From contig OZ316895.1 of NCBI GenBank assembly GCA_973895155.1, positions 15,376,001-15,440,000 of the forward strand: a DNA stretch of 64,000 nt, given 5' to 3'. This stretch comes from Marsupella aquatica. Its lineage: Eukaryota > Marchantiophyta. The notes beneath the pieces were generated by a model. That model saw only the letters and a program-made list of their open reading frames with translations, was not told where the DNA came from and searched no databases. Position 1 is the stretch's first letter. Each line of letters begins with the position of its first letter. Below are positions 35,331 to 48,400 of the stretch, piece after piece. The position numbers and the translations under genes are program-made.

Positions 35331-37129
35331 AGTCCGACATGCGGTCGTCTCGTGTTGGTTCTCGATACAGTACTTCTCAATAGAATTACCCCTTCAAGAC
35401 AAAAAAGAAAAAGGCAGAGTGAAGCTCAATTGATGTGAACAACGTGTGACCCAGAAGTTCTTGATATGCTAGAACTTTTCCTTTTGAGCCCCCAGGCAAG
35501 GAAGTGGGTGCCAGGATGGCCTAGTTGAAAGCAAACACCTTAACAATTAATAATTAAAGTTTTATATTCACAATGTAGAGACGTGTTGTGTGAGCACCAT
35601 GAGCATAAAATTAGTATGAAACTCAATGGAACTTATATGTACTCTTGGCTGTTCACATGATGTTCCGGTGGATTATGACAGCACCACATACTGTAGTTGG
35701 ATGGAAAGAGTTTCTGAAATAAATGGTCTAATTTAATATATTATATATTTTTGGGTAGGGAACGGGTGCTCTAAGTGTGGAGAGAAAAATCTAACTGTCA
35801 CCTAGGAAATGTTTCATTTGTGGTTCAACAAGGGCCCAACTACTTAACAAATTTAGGGATTCCTATGTCGAGAAGAAAAAATCATCTTTCCTTTTGAGAG
35901 TTGAGTTCATTTTTTTCTGCACCACCTTAGAGCTAGGATAAACTGGTTTTGGCCTTAGTGCATGTGCTCCCTCCTCATTACTCATGTCCTGACAAAGTGT
36001 TGGCCCCACTTTTATCCCCACATGTCATTTTTCTAGTACATAACAATTTAGCTCCTAAAAGATTATATTTCTCTTTAGAAAAAGTGATCAGCCTTTTGTG
36101 TTTCTCGCATAATGACTTTAGTTAGTGACACTTAAGTCACTAAAAACCATAAACTTAGGAAACAACACTATGAGTTGTAGTTAAGAGGGGAGGAGTTGGA
36201 ATTATCCTGAAATTTTTATTTTTCACACTTCTTGGCTTCCTCACAGTCTTGGGAAGAGAGAGATTAGGGTTTAGGTATCCTTAGTGCATGAAATGTTTAT
36301 TTTAACATAACTTAATAGAAACATAAAAATAACATATTCTAGCAAAGGGTTGGCAACATGGAAAAATAAATATAGACCTAAAGAGGGAGTCTAGAAAAAG
36401 GAAATTTAAAAACCTAAGAATCAAACTAAACCTGAGTAGGCTTCCGAACAAGGAACACCAGAAAATCATTATTATCATTCACAGTTTTAGAACACATATT
36501 CGCAGAAACTGTCATGCACAGAGTGTGAAAATTTTATACCACTAGTGTTTTTTGCTGATTTGTATTGTTGTTGATTTTTCTAATCAAAGCCAAAAGAGTA
36601 CTTTTCATTTGGAAGAGATTCAGCCTGACAATGCTTCTCCAATGTTTGATTCTGTTGTGTGCGTTATATGTTTTCTTTTTCAGCCCCTCTTTCCCCTTCT
36701 TCAAGTATTTGTGTTGTGCAAAGATATTGTAGTAAGTTACCCCATTCAAAGTGAGCTTATTCTTGGGGCAAGCTTATTTGGGAGTAGTACAAAAATTTGT
36801 GGAAAATATTGGCAAAGTCATCTTATTGTTGGTTTGAATAGTAAAGCCATAGCAGAATAAGTTCTAAACATGGATGGGTTAATGTATTTCAGAGTATATG
36901 TGAGCAATTCATGGGGTTTGGGTGGTTGGGGTAACTTGGACTATGATGGTATGACTGTCCGTATTCCATTGGAATAAGAAAACTTGGAAGTTGTAAAGAC
37001 GTCTCTAACAAGGCTAGCAAACCAGTGGACACTTTCTGAGCAAGTATGCATGCCACTAGTATGGTTGGATACTCAAAACCTTAGGGATTAGTTTGCACTT
37101 GCTTTCTCTCTGGTTGTGTGCTGGTGAGA

Positions 37130-37150
37130 GGGGGGGGGGGGGGGGGGGGG
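37130..37150 (+). repeat. poly-G run (21 G)
   Basis: Twenty-one consecutive G residues. Such tracts can form G-quadruplexes and are also hard to sequence, so the exact length is uncertain. Confidence 0.8.
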
Positions 37151-38043
37151 CTGTCTTCTTTTGTAACCCCATATATCATATATCTCACTCAATTCATGGG
37201 TAGGTTGGTAGGAGGAAAGGTTCCTGGTCAAGGAAAGTGGGAGGATCAACTTTCGAAATAATGATATAGCTTAAAAGCTTAGAAAAGATTCTGAATTGAG
37301 GAATGCAACTTTTCCAAGGTTGTAAAGTAGTTTGATTCAAAGGGTCGCACGCATTACAAGGTGGGGTAATGAAAGGTGTAAGGCAAAACTGCAAAAGCTC
37401 TTGATCAGACGTCGTTCGCTCATATATCCCCACAAGTGCAAATAAACGTACTTGGTAACTTGGACATGTACAACATGAGGTACGGGAGTAAAGGATGACA
37501 TAGGCCCTCTTCATTACTCGGCATGCCTAAGGAGCTGATTATATTGGCGGGTGCTATATGCAATCAATCAAAACGATGTTGTGTGAGTAAATGTAACTAA
37601 AGGAAGCACTAAATGGAAGTCTAAGGAGACTCCCCACCCCATGATCATGAGTCAATCAATGATGTACACTCTAAAGAGAGTTTTCAATCTTAGCCTAGGC
37701 TCCATCCAGCTCCCCTCAGAGCGAATTAGACCATGCCGAGTCTAAACATCTGGAGAAGCCCAACCCCCTTCAGACACCGTCTTAATAACACCACTGATAA
37801 TGAAAGCCTCGAGTGCAAAATGGAGCCAGGCGCTTCTACCATACCAATCAATCACCTTGAAAGAGGAGGTTTGGTAGTAAGTTGCCCCTCAACCTTGAAC
37901 TCACTATTTAGCCATGCATGCATTATTATGCGGCAGGGAGTAGAGGTTTACACTTGAGGTTTGTCAATCATCGCCTCTCATTCTAAGAAGATTGTAGTCA
38001 AAATTCCACTCTATCCATCTACTGCTACTTGACACCTTCTTCA

Positions 38044-41000
38044 TTATCTAGCTGGGGGCCGTCGCCTTGGAGGAGAGCGTCCTCTACCTCTACCTCTTCT
38101 ACCTCTACCTGGAGACGAGCCAGGCAGCCCAATTCTGACTCTTTTGGCAATGGGCGGTGACCTGGGGGTGTCTGAAGACTTGAACCCTGGCCTCTTGAGA
38201 TGTCTAAGAGCTTCCTCTGCAGCGTGCTGCTTGGCTATGTCCCAGCTGACACCACTCCCTTTGCCTAGAACTTGGCCCCCGACCTCTACTTGGCAATGGT
38301 AGAAGCGCCTGGCTCCTTCTCCTGTGGGAGGCAAATCAGCTTCCTGGAAATTGACATTTACACCTAGGACTGTACATCGCTCCTTCAACGTGGCAACAAA
38401 GTTGATTTGCCCAGACGTGCTTGGCAGCTCCAAATAATCCATGTCCAGCCCCCCTCCCCCAACTCCTCCACCTCCCAGCCCTGAAGGATGCAGTCTGCCG
38501 GAGTCCCTAGAGCTACCTTGTTGAACCAGCATTGAGTCGTCATCATCCACACCTCCGAGGAATGAATTAGGGTTGGATCCGCCGAGGCCCACAAGTGAAT
38601 TCTGTGGTTGTTGTTGAGGGGCGGATTGGTAGGAGTTGGGACTCAATTGCCTGGCCAGAAACCACAGTGCAGCTTCGGCAGCACGAAATCGAGCTTCCTT
38701 CTTCGTGCTGCCAGTACCCTCGCCCACTTTCTGGCCAGCGAACGAGACCTCCACTTTGAACAGCAACCGTGTGGACGACGATGCCAACACGGCCTTGTAT
38801 TCCACTGTGGCTTTCAGTTTCTGGGCAATGCCTTGCAACACGTCGACAAAATTGGTCGGGCCTTGCTGATGTCGCCCGGGATGCACCAGCTGGAGATCCT
38901 GCTGCAAGCCTGCGGCCAGACTTCTGCTGGTGAGGGCTTGCTGCTCGTCTTCCTCGGATGACATGTATGAATGCTGCTGATCTAGTCCAAACGCATCCGG
39001 TCGTTGTTGTTGCTGTAAATCGTCCGCGAGAAACCTGTTGGAATCCTGAGGAGGGCCAAGCCTTCGTCTGGGATCTAAAGGTCCACCTCCATTCCCACCC
39101 CGATCATGATTAAGAAAAGGGGCGTCTACAAATCCGGGAGGGCCGTGAAGCTCATGAGGATTGTCATACGAAGGGGACTCTGGTTTTAACGCCAGCTGCT
39201 CTCCTGACGACCGGGTGGGCCTCCCGGGGCTCATTTCTTCTTCCGCGCCAGGGTACGAAGAAATGTTTGAGTTGGATATCTTTCCCCCGGGATAAGAAGG
39301 CGCGAGGTCATCGAATTTCGATAGCTCCGCCCCCCGCCCATGATTGATACCGGTGTCCATGCCGTGCTGCAAAATTAAGAGACGACGACGGGTGTCCGGA
39401 TCCAGCTCTGATTCCGGGACCTCCCCCTCCTCTTCCCTCGCAGGTGATGAGCCTTGGGTTGAGTTAGGATGTTGGATTCCAACATTGCCCACAGGCGGCC
39501 TCAAAAGAGGTGGTTGTTGCTGGTGGTGTTGAAGAAGCATGTCTCCCCCTCCGAGCTGGGCATACGATTCTGCTAGAGCATCTTGTCGAGATTCCCTCAT
39601 TTCTTCGGAATTCAATGGGTTGTGAGAGAGGTGATTCCCTGCAAGAAGGTGGGACATAGTGGAAGGGGGAGGTGGTTGTTGTTGTTGCTGCTGCTGCTGT
39701 TGCTGCACTGTCTGAGGAGTTAACGTATTTACTACAGTTGCCAATCTCATGTCGTCATTCTCCCCTCGAAAGCTTTGGAGATGTCCGAAATTATTCCTTA
39801 CCTCGGCAGCGATCAAGCAGTTGCTAACGTCCGGAGCAGAGGGCAAAGTGATCACATCAGTCTCGAATTGAACCTCAGCCATTTGCTGCGACAGAGTCTC
39901 GTCAAAATGCTTAAAAAATCCGGCACGCACATTGCATGCCACATTCCGGGCAACACGCAGAGCCGGCACTGTGAGGCCGGAATTGGTCTCGGCCTGAGGT
40001 GAAGAATAGGGAGCAAAAGCAGGCACCACGTGAACCCTCGGTTGGTCCGATTCTTCCCAAACTTTCAGTCTGTCATCCACCACCATGGCCATGTTTGGAT
40101 GGCACTGGTGATGTGGGAACACATTCAATAATGACTTCTTATTACCTGACTTTACGCAAACAACTCGTTCCATTAGCTCTCGGGAATTTATCAGCCCAGA
40201 GTCTGGATCAAGAAGACGCCACATCTCTAAAGCATACTCCCTCTCCGCCATGGTGCAGATGAACACCTCAAACCTTTTCCTCCCTTTAGCGATCAAGTAC
40301 CCCCGCAACTCCTCCCATGCTGGCCGGAGCCTGACCAGCACACTCGTGTCTCGCACCGAGGGGTTGATGCGGGTAAGGACCATGTTACGATCTGGCAGCC
40401 TAATAATGGGGCGCACCAGAGGAAGTGCGCCATCAGTCAGGGGGGGCACCACCTCTCCCTGAGCCTCGATGATATTCCCATTCTCATCAAAAATTTGGTC
40501 ATTATCTACAAACTGTTTGAGGAGGATTCTGTCTTCCTGATACCTCTTCAGCTCCGCCATCATGCTGGCTCGCCGTATGGGATCCATTTCTGTCAAACCA
40601 CAAACTCGCCGGTCAAGAACCTCGATGCGATTTTCAAACGACCTCATTGTATTGGCCACAATCAATGTTTCATCGAGATCAAAGACCATGGCGAGGCATC
40701 TCAAGTTCAGCATCCCAAGACAAGACGTGTACGTTCCCTCGGTGGTCAAAAAGGCCCAGAAGCAGGACCGGCGACTTGGCCCTGCTCGGGACTCCATAGC
40801 TACCAAGTGGAGCTCGTTCCCATTCTCCAAGAGTACCACGGCAGTCTTAGCTTCTTCGAGACAGGAGGAGTATAAGAGATCGAGCCGACGGCAGTCTCCG
40901 TGGAGCTGTTCGTCGGTCGGGGCCATCTTGAAACAGGGGCCACCGACGGGACTTATGGTGTGCAAAACTGCCAAAGGATTCAACCCTCGCTCGCTAGATG

Positions 41001-41184
41001 GCGACACATAGGCGACGCGTATTTCCGCCCCGAATATGTGTTGAATGTAAGAAGGGTCAGTTGATTCTTCTTGAGGTACTACCAGCATTTCTCCGATGCA
41101 TTCTTCGGCATGGAACAACAGTGAAATGAATCCCCCTCTGTTTCGCTCCATCTCCTGCTGCCCAGCCCTTGTCAGGCTGTTCAT
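38044..41184 (-). CDS. CPL1: RNA polymerase II CTD phosphatase-like protein (CPL1/FRY2 type)
   Basis: A nuclear phosphatase that removes phosphate from Ser residues of the RNA polymerase II C-terminal repeat. In Arabidopsis CPL1 acts in stress-gene repression and in miRNA processing. It is a 1046-residue single-exon frame from ATG 41182-41184 (a second Met at residue 12 is possible). The FCP1 catalytic domain spans about 165-395, with DLDET (169-173) as the DxDxT nucleophile motif and VVDDR (368-372) as the metal-binding pair. Residues 515-525 are a glutamine run followed by prolines. Two dsRNA-binding domains lie at about 777-847 (KKEARFRAAEAAL) and 925-996 (AKQHAAEEALRHL). The C-terminus (997-1046) combines an AKRVRIG nuclear-localisation-like patch with RGRRGRGRGR. 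Two dsRBDs identify the CPL1/CPL2 subgroup. Seed-plant homologues are, as far as I recall, multi-exon, so the intronless form is unusual. Confidence 0.95.
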   Translation of the reverse strand: MNSLTRAGQQEMERNRGGFISLLFHAEECIGEMLVVPQEESTDPSYIQHIFGAEIRVAYVSPSSERGLNPLAVLHTISPVGGPCFKMAPTDEQLHGDCRRLDLLYSSCLEEAKTAVVLLENGNELHLVAMESRAGPSRRSCFWAFLTTEGTYTSCLGMLNLRCLAMVFDLDETLIVANTMRSFENRIEVLDRRVCGLTEMDPIRRASMMAELKRYQEDRILLKQFVDNDQIFDENGNIIEAQGEVVPPLTDGALPLVRPIIRLPDRNMVLTRINPSVRDTSVLVRLRPAWEELRGYLIAKGRKRFEVFICTMAEREYALEMWRLLDPDSGLINSRELMERVVCVKSGNKKSLLNVFPHHQCHPNMAMVVDDRLKVWEESDQPRVHVVPAFAPYSSPQAETNSGLTVPALRVARNVACNVRAGFFKHFDETLSQQMAEVQFETDVITLPSAPDVSNCLIAAEVRNNFGHLQSFRGENDDMRLATVVNTLTPQTVQQQQQQQQQQPPPPSTMSHLLAGNHLSHNPLNSEEMRESRQDALAESYAQLGGGDMLLQHHQQQPPLLRPPVGNVGIQHPNSTQGSSPAREEEGEVPESELDPDTRRRLLILQHGMDTGINHGRGAELSKFDDLAPSYPGGKISNSNISSYPGAEEEMSPGRPTRSSGEQLALKPESPSYDNPHELHGPPGFVDAPFLNHDRGGNGGGPLDPRRRLGPPQDSNRFLADDLQQQQRPDAFGLDQQHSYMSSEEDEQQALTSRSLAAGLQQDLQLVHPGRHQQGPTNFVDVLQGIAQKLKATVEYKAVLASSSTRLLFKVEVSFAGQKVGEGTGSTKKEARFRAAEAALWFLARQLSPNSYQSAPQQQPQNSLVGLGGSNPNSFLGGVDDDDSMLVQQGSSRDSGRLHPSGLGGGGVGGGGLDMDYLELPSTSGQINFVATLKERCTVLGVNVNFQEADLPPTGEGARRFYHCQVEVGGQVLGKGSGVSWDIAKQHAAEEALRHLKRPGFKSSDTPRSPPIAKRVRIGLPGSSPGRGRRGRGRGRSPPRRRPPAR

Positions 41185-41539
41185 TATGGCAGCGACCGAT
41201 CAACCTTCACGGCACTCCCAATCTTCTTCTACTTTAAAGATATCCATCCCCGAGGAAGATTCGAACCGTTCAGATTTGAGAGGGAAAAATATCATGCCAC
41301 AACTTACCAATCCAGTCCCAATTTTCTTTCACAAATTAGCACTCCCACTTTGGAAACTTTGGCTCGCGGCACCATGCCTGGCTCGCCGCTTTCTGGCTGG
41401 CTGGCTAATAAGGTAGGGTTCTCAGAGTCTTCTCTCTACGGGGCCTCCACCACCTCAACTTCCACTTCGACAACTCAAACCCCCCTCTCTACAACACCAA
41501 ATCAATCCTGCTTTCCTGCATCGGAGAATTGCACCACTT

Positions 41540-41583
41540 CCTTCTCCTCTCCTCTCCTCTCCTCTTCTCTCTTCTAACCCTAA
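41540..41583. promoter_or_regulatory. CT-rich tract and telo-box upstream of the CPL1-like gene
   Basis: A (CTCCT)n pyrimidine tract is followed by AACCCTAA at 41576-41583, about 390 bp upstream of the ATG. Such pairs are common near transcription starts in plants. The role is inferred from position. Confidence 0.4.
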
Positions 41584-44500
41584 AACTGCTCGATGAAAAC
41601 GGAAGTATGGCACCTCTGGACCTTTCTCCAGACTTTAAACTCCACACCCGTTACGGGAGGATGGCCTCTCGGGGCGCGATGCCGTATCATGGCCCGACAC
41701 GTCAGCCGGAGCAGGTGCCATCCATGGATGGGGCCATCGGCTGTTCTTATGCGCGTCCAGGGAGAAAAGCATAGTCACTGTGCATATACGATTTTTTGTA
41801 TTTTGGACGGATTGGGATACGAGCGGAGTAGAGTTCTGTAGCGTATCTGTCTGAGTGACCAGTGACTCCAGAAATAGGGTTATAAGTACATAATTAATAA
41901 ATAGGGTGAAGGACTTTCGCTTTGCTGATGCTGCTACACCCAGAAGGTGTGTGGTCACTCTAAAGTATAGGATAAGTAACTGAGGTCTGGGTGGGGGGTT
42001 ACCAGGCTATAACACTGCATCCAGAATGTGAGAACAAGCTGACCCATGGCGGTAGTAGCCTGGAAGCTTTTCAAGCATTCTGGTAGTAGGATTATAGACT
42101 AAAACCCACCCAAATGTCCTTGTAGGAAAACAAAAATTCAACTAAGGTAGTTATAAATCCTGTTACTAAAATAAGTCCAATGGGAAATCAGTCAACCTGT
42201 TTTTGTACTAACATGATTTTTGTCTGGAAAATGCTTATCCTACTGGAAATTTATGGGCAATACATTATGAGATTAGCAGCATGGAGTAGAACACCCCTCT
42301 CCTCTTCTCCTTCGCTCTATGTCCTTCACCCCCTTGGCCCTCCCCAAGGCTGTATTCTGTTCAGTCCTGAAGTTTTGTTGCATAATCATGACCCTACCCA
42401 GGGATATAAGACCGAGTTTGGGACCCCACCACTATAGACTTGACTTGGTTAAGTCAATTAGTGTCCCGCACGCTAGTTGAATGGGCAAACAATTGTCTAC
42501 TTTGCTGTATGTTATGAAGTGAGGGTTGGAATTACTCATGTCTTCTGGTTAGTGGTTAATCAGGTTACCCACAAATGACTGAACACACCAGTTTTGTGAT
42601 CAAAGGGGGGCTGGGTCTCATCAGGCTCTCGGCGCGCGATGCCGTTGATCTCCCTCTCGGGGCTACACTGGCATGACTCTCCCATGATATTACTTCTCTT
42701 TTACTTCCAAAAAAAAGGAATGACCAAGGACCGGCCCAAGGACTAAATGGGGGACTAAATGTATTTCCCTCCTCCCCTGAACAATATGATGCAAAAAAGA
42801 CCCTACCATTTGGACCCCTGGTTACACTGACAACTGCGCCCTCCAATGCCAATTACTGTACAGTTACCTCTGTATAAGGGTGCCCCCTGTCCCGCACCCT
42901 GTAAGTGCAATCCCTCATTTAGTACACTGGAAGAGCTTTTTGCAGTCTTATTGCAGTTTTTGCAAGACAATATCAGCGCAATCAGGCCTCACTATTGAAG
43001 ACATCTTTACAAATGTAATTTACTCTATAAGTTACAAGAACCCTTTATCCATAAGCGCAACAAAAGTACACATTGCATTTGCTGAAAGACTAACTAAAGG
43101 ACTATTTTATCTATGTTCATGCCTTCACCAATCCCTGCCAGTTTGTTGTAGATGAAAAATGGCTATCTCACCTAGAAATTTCTCTGGCAAGTCATACAAA
43201 GGGAAAAACAGGGCCATTCACCCAACACTGATACATGGCTAGGCTTTATTTGCCAAACCTAAGATATCAGTTGGTTGTCCTCATCATCAAGTAGATCCAA
43301 TGCTAGAATGTATTCAATAGTTCCAAAGGAGGTCCCACATAGAGGGAGGCATTAGGGAGAGTTTGTATGCGGATTGATGTATGGTTGCCCCTACAAGCCA
43401 TAAACAAATACCGCTGCCCTTAGCCACACTTTAACCTTGTTTGATTGTGTATTATGGGTTTCCAAGTTGGTAATTGAAAGCCACTCACAAGCTTGACAGG
43501 AGGCAATTTGAATGGGCCACTCTAGAGATGAGGAAATAGATCACATTATAGTAAGAGTTACAAGTTGGGTTCTACTGTACTTGCAAACTGAGAATTTGTT
43601 ATTTCTTTTACATGACATTACTATCTTCTGTACTACACAAGTGCAGGCTCATGGGAAAAAAGCCCGACCCTGCACTTATCCATTGCATGTACTATGTTAT
43701 AAGTGAATGGGAATCATGCACTTCCACATATGTGCACAGTATGCACTGCCCAACTGCATAGAAAATAGCATTTGCACTTTCCCACATGTGTTGTAGGTCA
43801 CACACAATAAGTATTTACTGCAATCCCATTTTTTTGTCACGTGTTACATGACTTAACGTACCCCAGTTAGCCACAAGAGATATATGGACCTGAGACAGTC
43901 ACATTTAACAATCCATGATGGATTGCACCGCCCTCAAGTCAAATTCACACACACCTACCACTGGTTCACCATGGCAGGGTTCCACCTCACCTTTGCCCTC
44001 CTCTGCCGAGGTAGACTGGCCCATCTCCCTCAATCACAACCTACTCTAAAGGCGACAGGAACCATCAGATTCTCTCTAAACTAGCAATCTTAGGATTGTA
44101 GGAACTTCTGTAATATATTAAGCAAGATTAATTCACTTAGTTACCCCAAGTCCAGACAATGTCGCATGGTAAGAATTAATCTAAAAAAGGTGGCAAGTGG
44201 TGACATTTGGCAAAGAAATTATGTCAATCTTGGGAATCCCACTATCGAGCCCACTATACAAAAAGAATGTTATATTATAGTGGATTAAAAGATTGGCCTG
44301 CACTTAACCATGGAATGCACTTATGCATGGAGAAGTAATCTCTGCAAACATGAGCTACGGTTTCTTGACTTGGATCTGCGAAGTGAACAGATGTTAAGCT
44401 GAGTCAGTTCTTTCCGATGTCGTGCCCAGAGTTGTGGAGATTGGTTATGGCCAGCCTACAGTAATAGATTCCACCAGAAGCAATTTCAAGCAATTAGTTC

Positions 44501-44919
44501 ATGGTTCATTATTATTTATCTCTTGCGGCTAGTCTCCTGGCTGTCTAAGTATGAACCTAGATCCAAGTATTCCACTATGGGAGCACCATAGGTAGTGTCT
44601 TTCTTTCCATTCCTTTCAAAATTTTAAAGTAGCTGACTTGAAAGTTTAAGCTCGGATGGCCCTCAACACATTTCCAGTTTATCACTCCCTCCTCTATGGA
44701 TCAATCCTTTGGTGTGCTTAGAATGCTTAGAAACATTTAATTTGGAAAGAGTTTTTGAATGAGCGTAGGATTGTTAGATATCATAAACTCTCAAAGAGAT
44801 CATCATTTTTGAACTTCATTGCCCTTCCTTGACAGCCAAGCTATGACACCAACAAACAACAACATTTGTCCTTGATCTCTTAATTAAACATTTTGTGCCT
44901 ACAATTCTTAGAACTGTTT
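41584..44919. other. gene-poor spacer
   Basis: No exon, LTR or RNA gene recognised. Words such as GTGCACTT and CATTTGCACTT recur, but I cannot define a unit. Short open frames lack motifs. Confidence 0.4.
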
Positions 44920-45430
44920 TGGAAAGATTTTCCAACAAGCCTAGCATTGTCAGATTTTGTCAAGTACTGAAGTGCTCATAAATGGCTGAATTGCTTTGAT
45001 TAGTACACTTCTTTGAATTGTCTAGCTCTGTTGTCAAGAAGTGAGTTATCTGATTTACTCTAGCTTTCCAATGGGCCTGACATTGGCAGATTTCAAGTCA
45101 GAATCCGTCAATTCAAATACTACACAGATCATAAGTTTCTGAGTTTCTCTTGTTTTTTACTAGTCTAACATGATTTAGTCAAGTACTAAGGGGATCATGA
45201 GTTTAAGAATTTCATCTAGCTTTCCAATATGTTTGACGCTAGCAGATTTCATGTCAGATTTTGTCAAGTACTATGGAGATCATGAGTTTCTAAATTTATA
45301 TAGTTTTCCAATGAGTCGCGAAATTTGTAAAGTACTAAAGAGATTATGAGTTTCTAAATTTCTCTAGTTAGTTTTCCCATGAGCCTAACATTGGCAACTA
45401 CTAAGAAGATCAAGAATTTAGGTAATTTCA
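44920..45430 (+). repeat. degenerate tandem repeat, units of about 85-150 bp
   Basis: The phrases CTAGCTTTCCAATG, GCCTGACATTGGCAGATTTC, TTTTGTCAAGTACT and GATCATGAGTTTCTAAATTTC recur in the same order about five times (near 44930, 45069, 45222, 45306 and 45372). This is an old, decayed array. Confidence 0.6.
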
Positions 45431-48400
45431 GGTGCGAAGGAGTCATCAGTTTTTTTCTTTTACACTATGGAGCCCGAGGGGTTCAAACTATTTACATTTC
45501 TAACAAATAATTTCCTTTTTCAGAAACTTGCAAAAATTCAAAAGATACAAGCATTTTGATGTAAACATTTATATGTCACTGAAAAGACATCTAATCAGTT
45601 ACTTTGTTTTCCCATGTTGTTTGTTATTTTGAAATTCACTTCTCATTTTTTGAATTTAGGTTTTACAGTTACTGGGTCTAACTGATTTTCCTTGTCTCTC
45701 ACCAAACATGAACAATCATGTTTGTTTCTTGTTCAAGACATCATTGTTCCTGTAGTTGACCAAATGTGATGATGTGGCCGCATGTGGTGCCAGGAATTCT
45801 GGGAAGAGCTTCCCATGGGGTCCTAATAATTTGTACCTGTAGTCGTCTTTCTCTACGTGCACACTCCAGGGAGGCAGCATTGAGTGCGCACTTAACACAA
45901 TTTTGCACTAAATTCAGGCCCCGACCCCATAAGTGCAAGTTTACTCTACTAAAAATGCCATGTACTTATCAGTAATTGTAATTTGATGGAATTGTGCACT
46001 TGCTGATACTTGTTCATGCACACTTATTGAGGGTTTGCACTTCTAAAGTTGTCATCTAGCCAAAGTTTCTTTGGCCTGTTTGCACTCACAAAAGGTACAA
46101 AACAAGTGCAAACTCTGTGGGATAAAAAAGAGAAGAATGAGACATCTCACAGCTAGTCAGCGTTTGCACTTATTAGTTGAACAAATTAAAGTTGAAATGA
46201 CGGGGGCCCAAAAATTTCCCAGAACATATTGGTCACAACCATATATTGTAGATAATAGTTTGAGAGCATATTTGAACTAGTAGTTTAGCACGTACTGCTC
46301 AGCCTTCAACAGAAGTCAGATGGGACAACTGGAAACCCCAAAAATGCTAGCAACAACTGTGGAGGAAACTAGGGGGCTGGTCAATGCCCAAGGTGCAGTT
46401 CTTCCTCTTGCACATACTCAACCATGGCTTCTTGACCAGTGGCAAGGGCAGCCACTGGGGGTTTGTAATAGGATCTGCTGTCATTGCAAGTCCAACTTTG
46501 AGCACACTTTAACATATGAATTTAAGAATTAGCTATAGCAAAGTGACTGAGAAGTGGAGGGAGGTGCAACATCCGGCTCAAGGCTCCACTGTCCTTTGGT
46601 CCCCCTACCACTCACTATTTAAGGCCATCCTTCAAGGTCAATACCGTATTCTTGCTCCTGCATATCCATAAATGTGTGAAATATTTATCCATATGGACAT
46701 GGAGTGTGCACTTACAGAGGGACCACTGTACAGGGAGGCAAATCAAAAGTTGTCATCACAGAGAAGATTTTGACCCAGAATTAACACAATAAGGAGGAGT
46801 CGATCAGCATGCCTCCAGCAGTGAACAACACAATAGCGGAAGGCAAAGAGGAGGCCAAGGTACAATTCATTGAAGCAGTAGTTAGTACGTACCAGAGTGC
46901 TTCAGAGTGACTATTGTAAACTTGCACAATTGGTTGTGTCCATTTTCAGGACCACAGATAAGCCTTGAATTGAGAACTTTGTTTGTGAGATCGCCATAGT
47001 GATGCTCGTCCTTTAGGCGAGCGATTGTGGTTACCACGGAAGATTGGAAATTGATCTTTTTCAGAATCACCCACCGAGGACGTGCGACAATTGCCCAAGT
47101 TTCCACTTGAGTTGTGGCTGCAGAAGGCAGTGGTCAAAAGCCGCTTCTAGCTATATCTGCCCTTTGTTGTTGCTCTTGCTCGCTATATCTGGGTGCAGTT
47201 TACTGTCTGCGTGAGCAAGCTGGGCCCGGAGCTAGGGTGGGAAGAGTGATTGCAAGAGGGGACATGGGATGAGAATTCAGGGTATTCAAGGGGATCTATG
47301 CAAGTTCCATATAGCCACTTTGAAAGCTTTAGTTACCAAATTTGTCGGAGTTTCTTAGTGACAGTCTTCCTTAAAGATCTTTGGCAAAGTTGTGCATTCC
47401 TGCAAATCAAAAGAGAAATGGCGGGAGGAAACCTAAGGTACAACCATGTTTAGTGCTGGGCAGAGATTGAGCAATTATTGAGGGGAGTCAATCCCATTAC
47501 TATCTTGCCATTGATTCTAATGGCATTTGTTATGTATAGGTCTCCTAAAAAGTCAGACTATTGAGATCCTTTCCCATGTGCTCGGAGAATTGAGATTCAG
47601 ATTTGTGGTCTTAACTGAGAATTGCTCTTTAAATTCAGTCCTTGTAGTTTTTGCATTTATCTTAATATTCAGAGAAACAGACCACATTAGTTCAATGTGG
47701 ACTTGAGTGCATCTACTCTTTGCTTACTACCATACTTACAATGTGCTTTCTTAAAATTTATGCTCAACTGGAAACAAATCTCAAACTCTTTTCCATTAGT
47801 ACTATTATAATCCTTATTAATGTTTGTGCAAGGTTCTAAATGAAGAATTCACTTACCATCTTGTTCCCTACAATGCTTGCCTAGCTCTTCACAAGTGTAG
47901 TTTGTTATGCTCTTGCCACTTGTGATCATTCCAACCCATCTGTCCAGAAAGTATATTCAACAGCTCTTCTCCAACATGGCGTTATCTCAGAATAGAGTCC
48001 TCTTGTTGTTTCAACTTGCACACACTCTGTACTAAGAAAGGGGAGTAGATTGATGATGACAATTTTAGTATGCTTAGGTACCACCTAGTTTTGGTCAATC
48101 AAATTGAAAGCAGCAAGCTTGATTGGCTCGTGACGTCTTGAAGGTGCTCCAGTCTATATACAATGATCTCTTTCTCTCAATAAAGTATTGCATTCCTACA
48201 ATTACCTGTCCCAACTTTGTTATTGGATGTCTCTTGAGTTCATGATTGTTGAACCCCACGTGGTTGAAGGGCAGCTGCCTTAATTAGTTTCTTGTCTGTT
48301 GGGGATCTTCAGTGCAATAATTATCTCCTGTCAATATTTTACTTTCTTCTTTAGTGATGCTTGGCGCTTTGAGGGCAGTTGTGATTCTTGAGCCTTCTGT

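Larger units (their letters stand above)
34709..38043. other. repeat-rich spacer without recognised gene
   Basis: AT-rich intergenic DNA. Contents I can name are the minisatellite remnants at 35040-35330 and the G21 run at 37130-37150. The open frames at 36.5-36.9 kb and 37.2-37.5 kb look like chance. The last hundred bases should include the CPL1-like gene's 3' UTR. Confidence 0.45.

Noticed and set aside
46882-47115. Conserved gene exon on the minus strand
   Set aside because: Two frames are open and the borders look exon-like, but the peptide matches nothing I recognise and no neighbouring exons were found.
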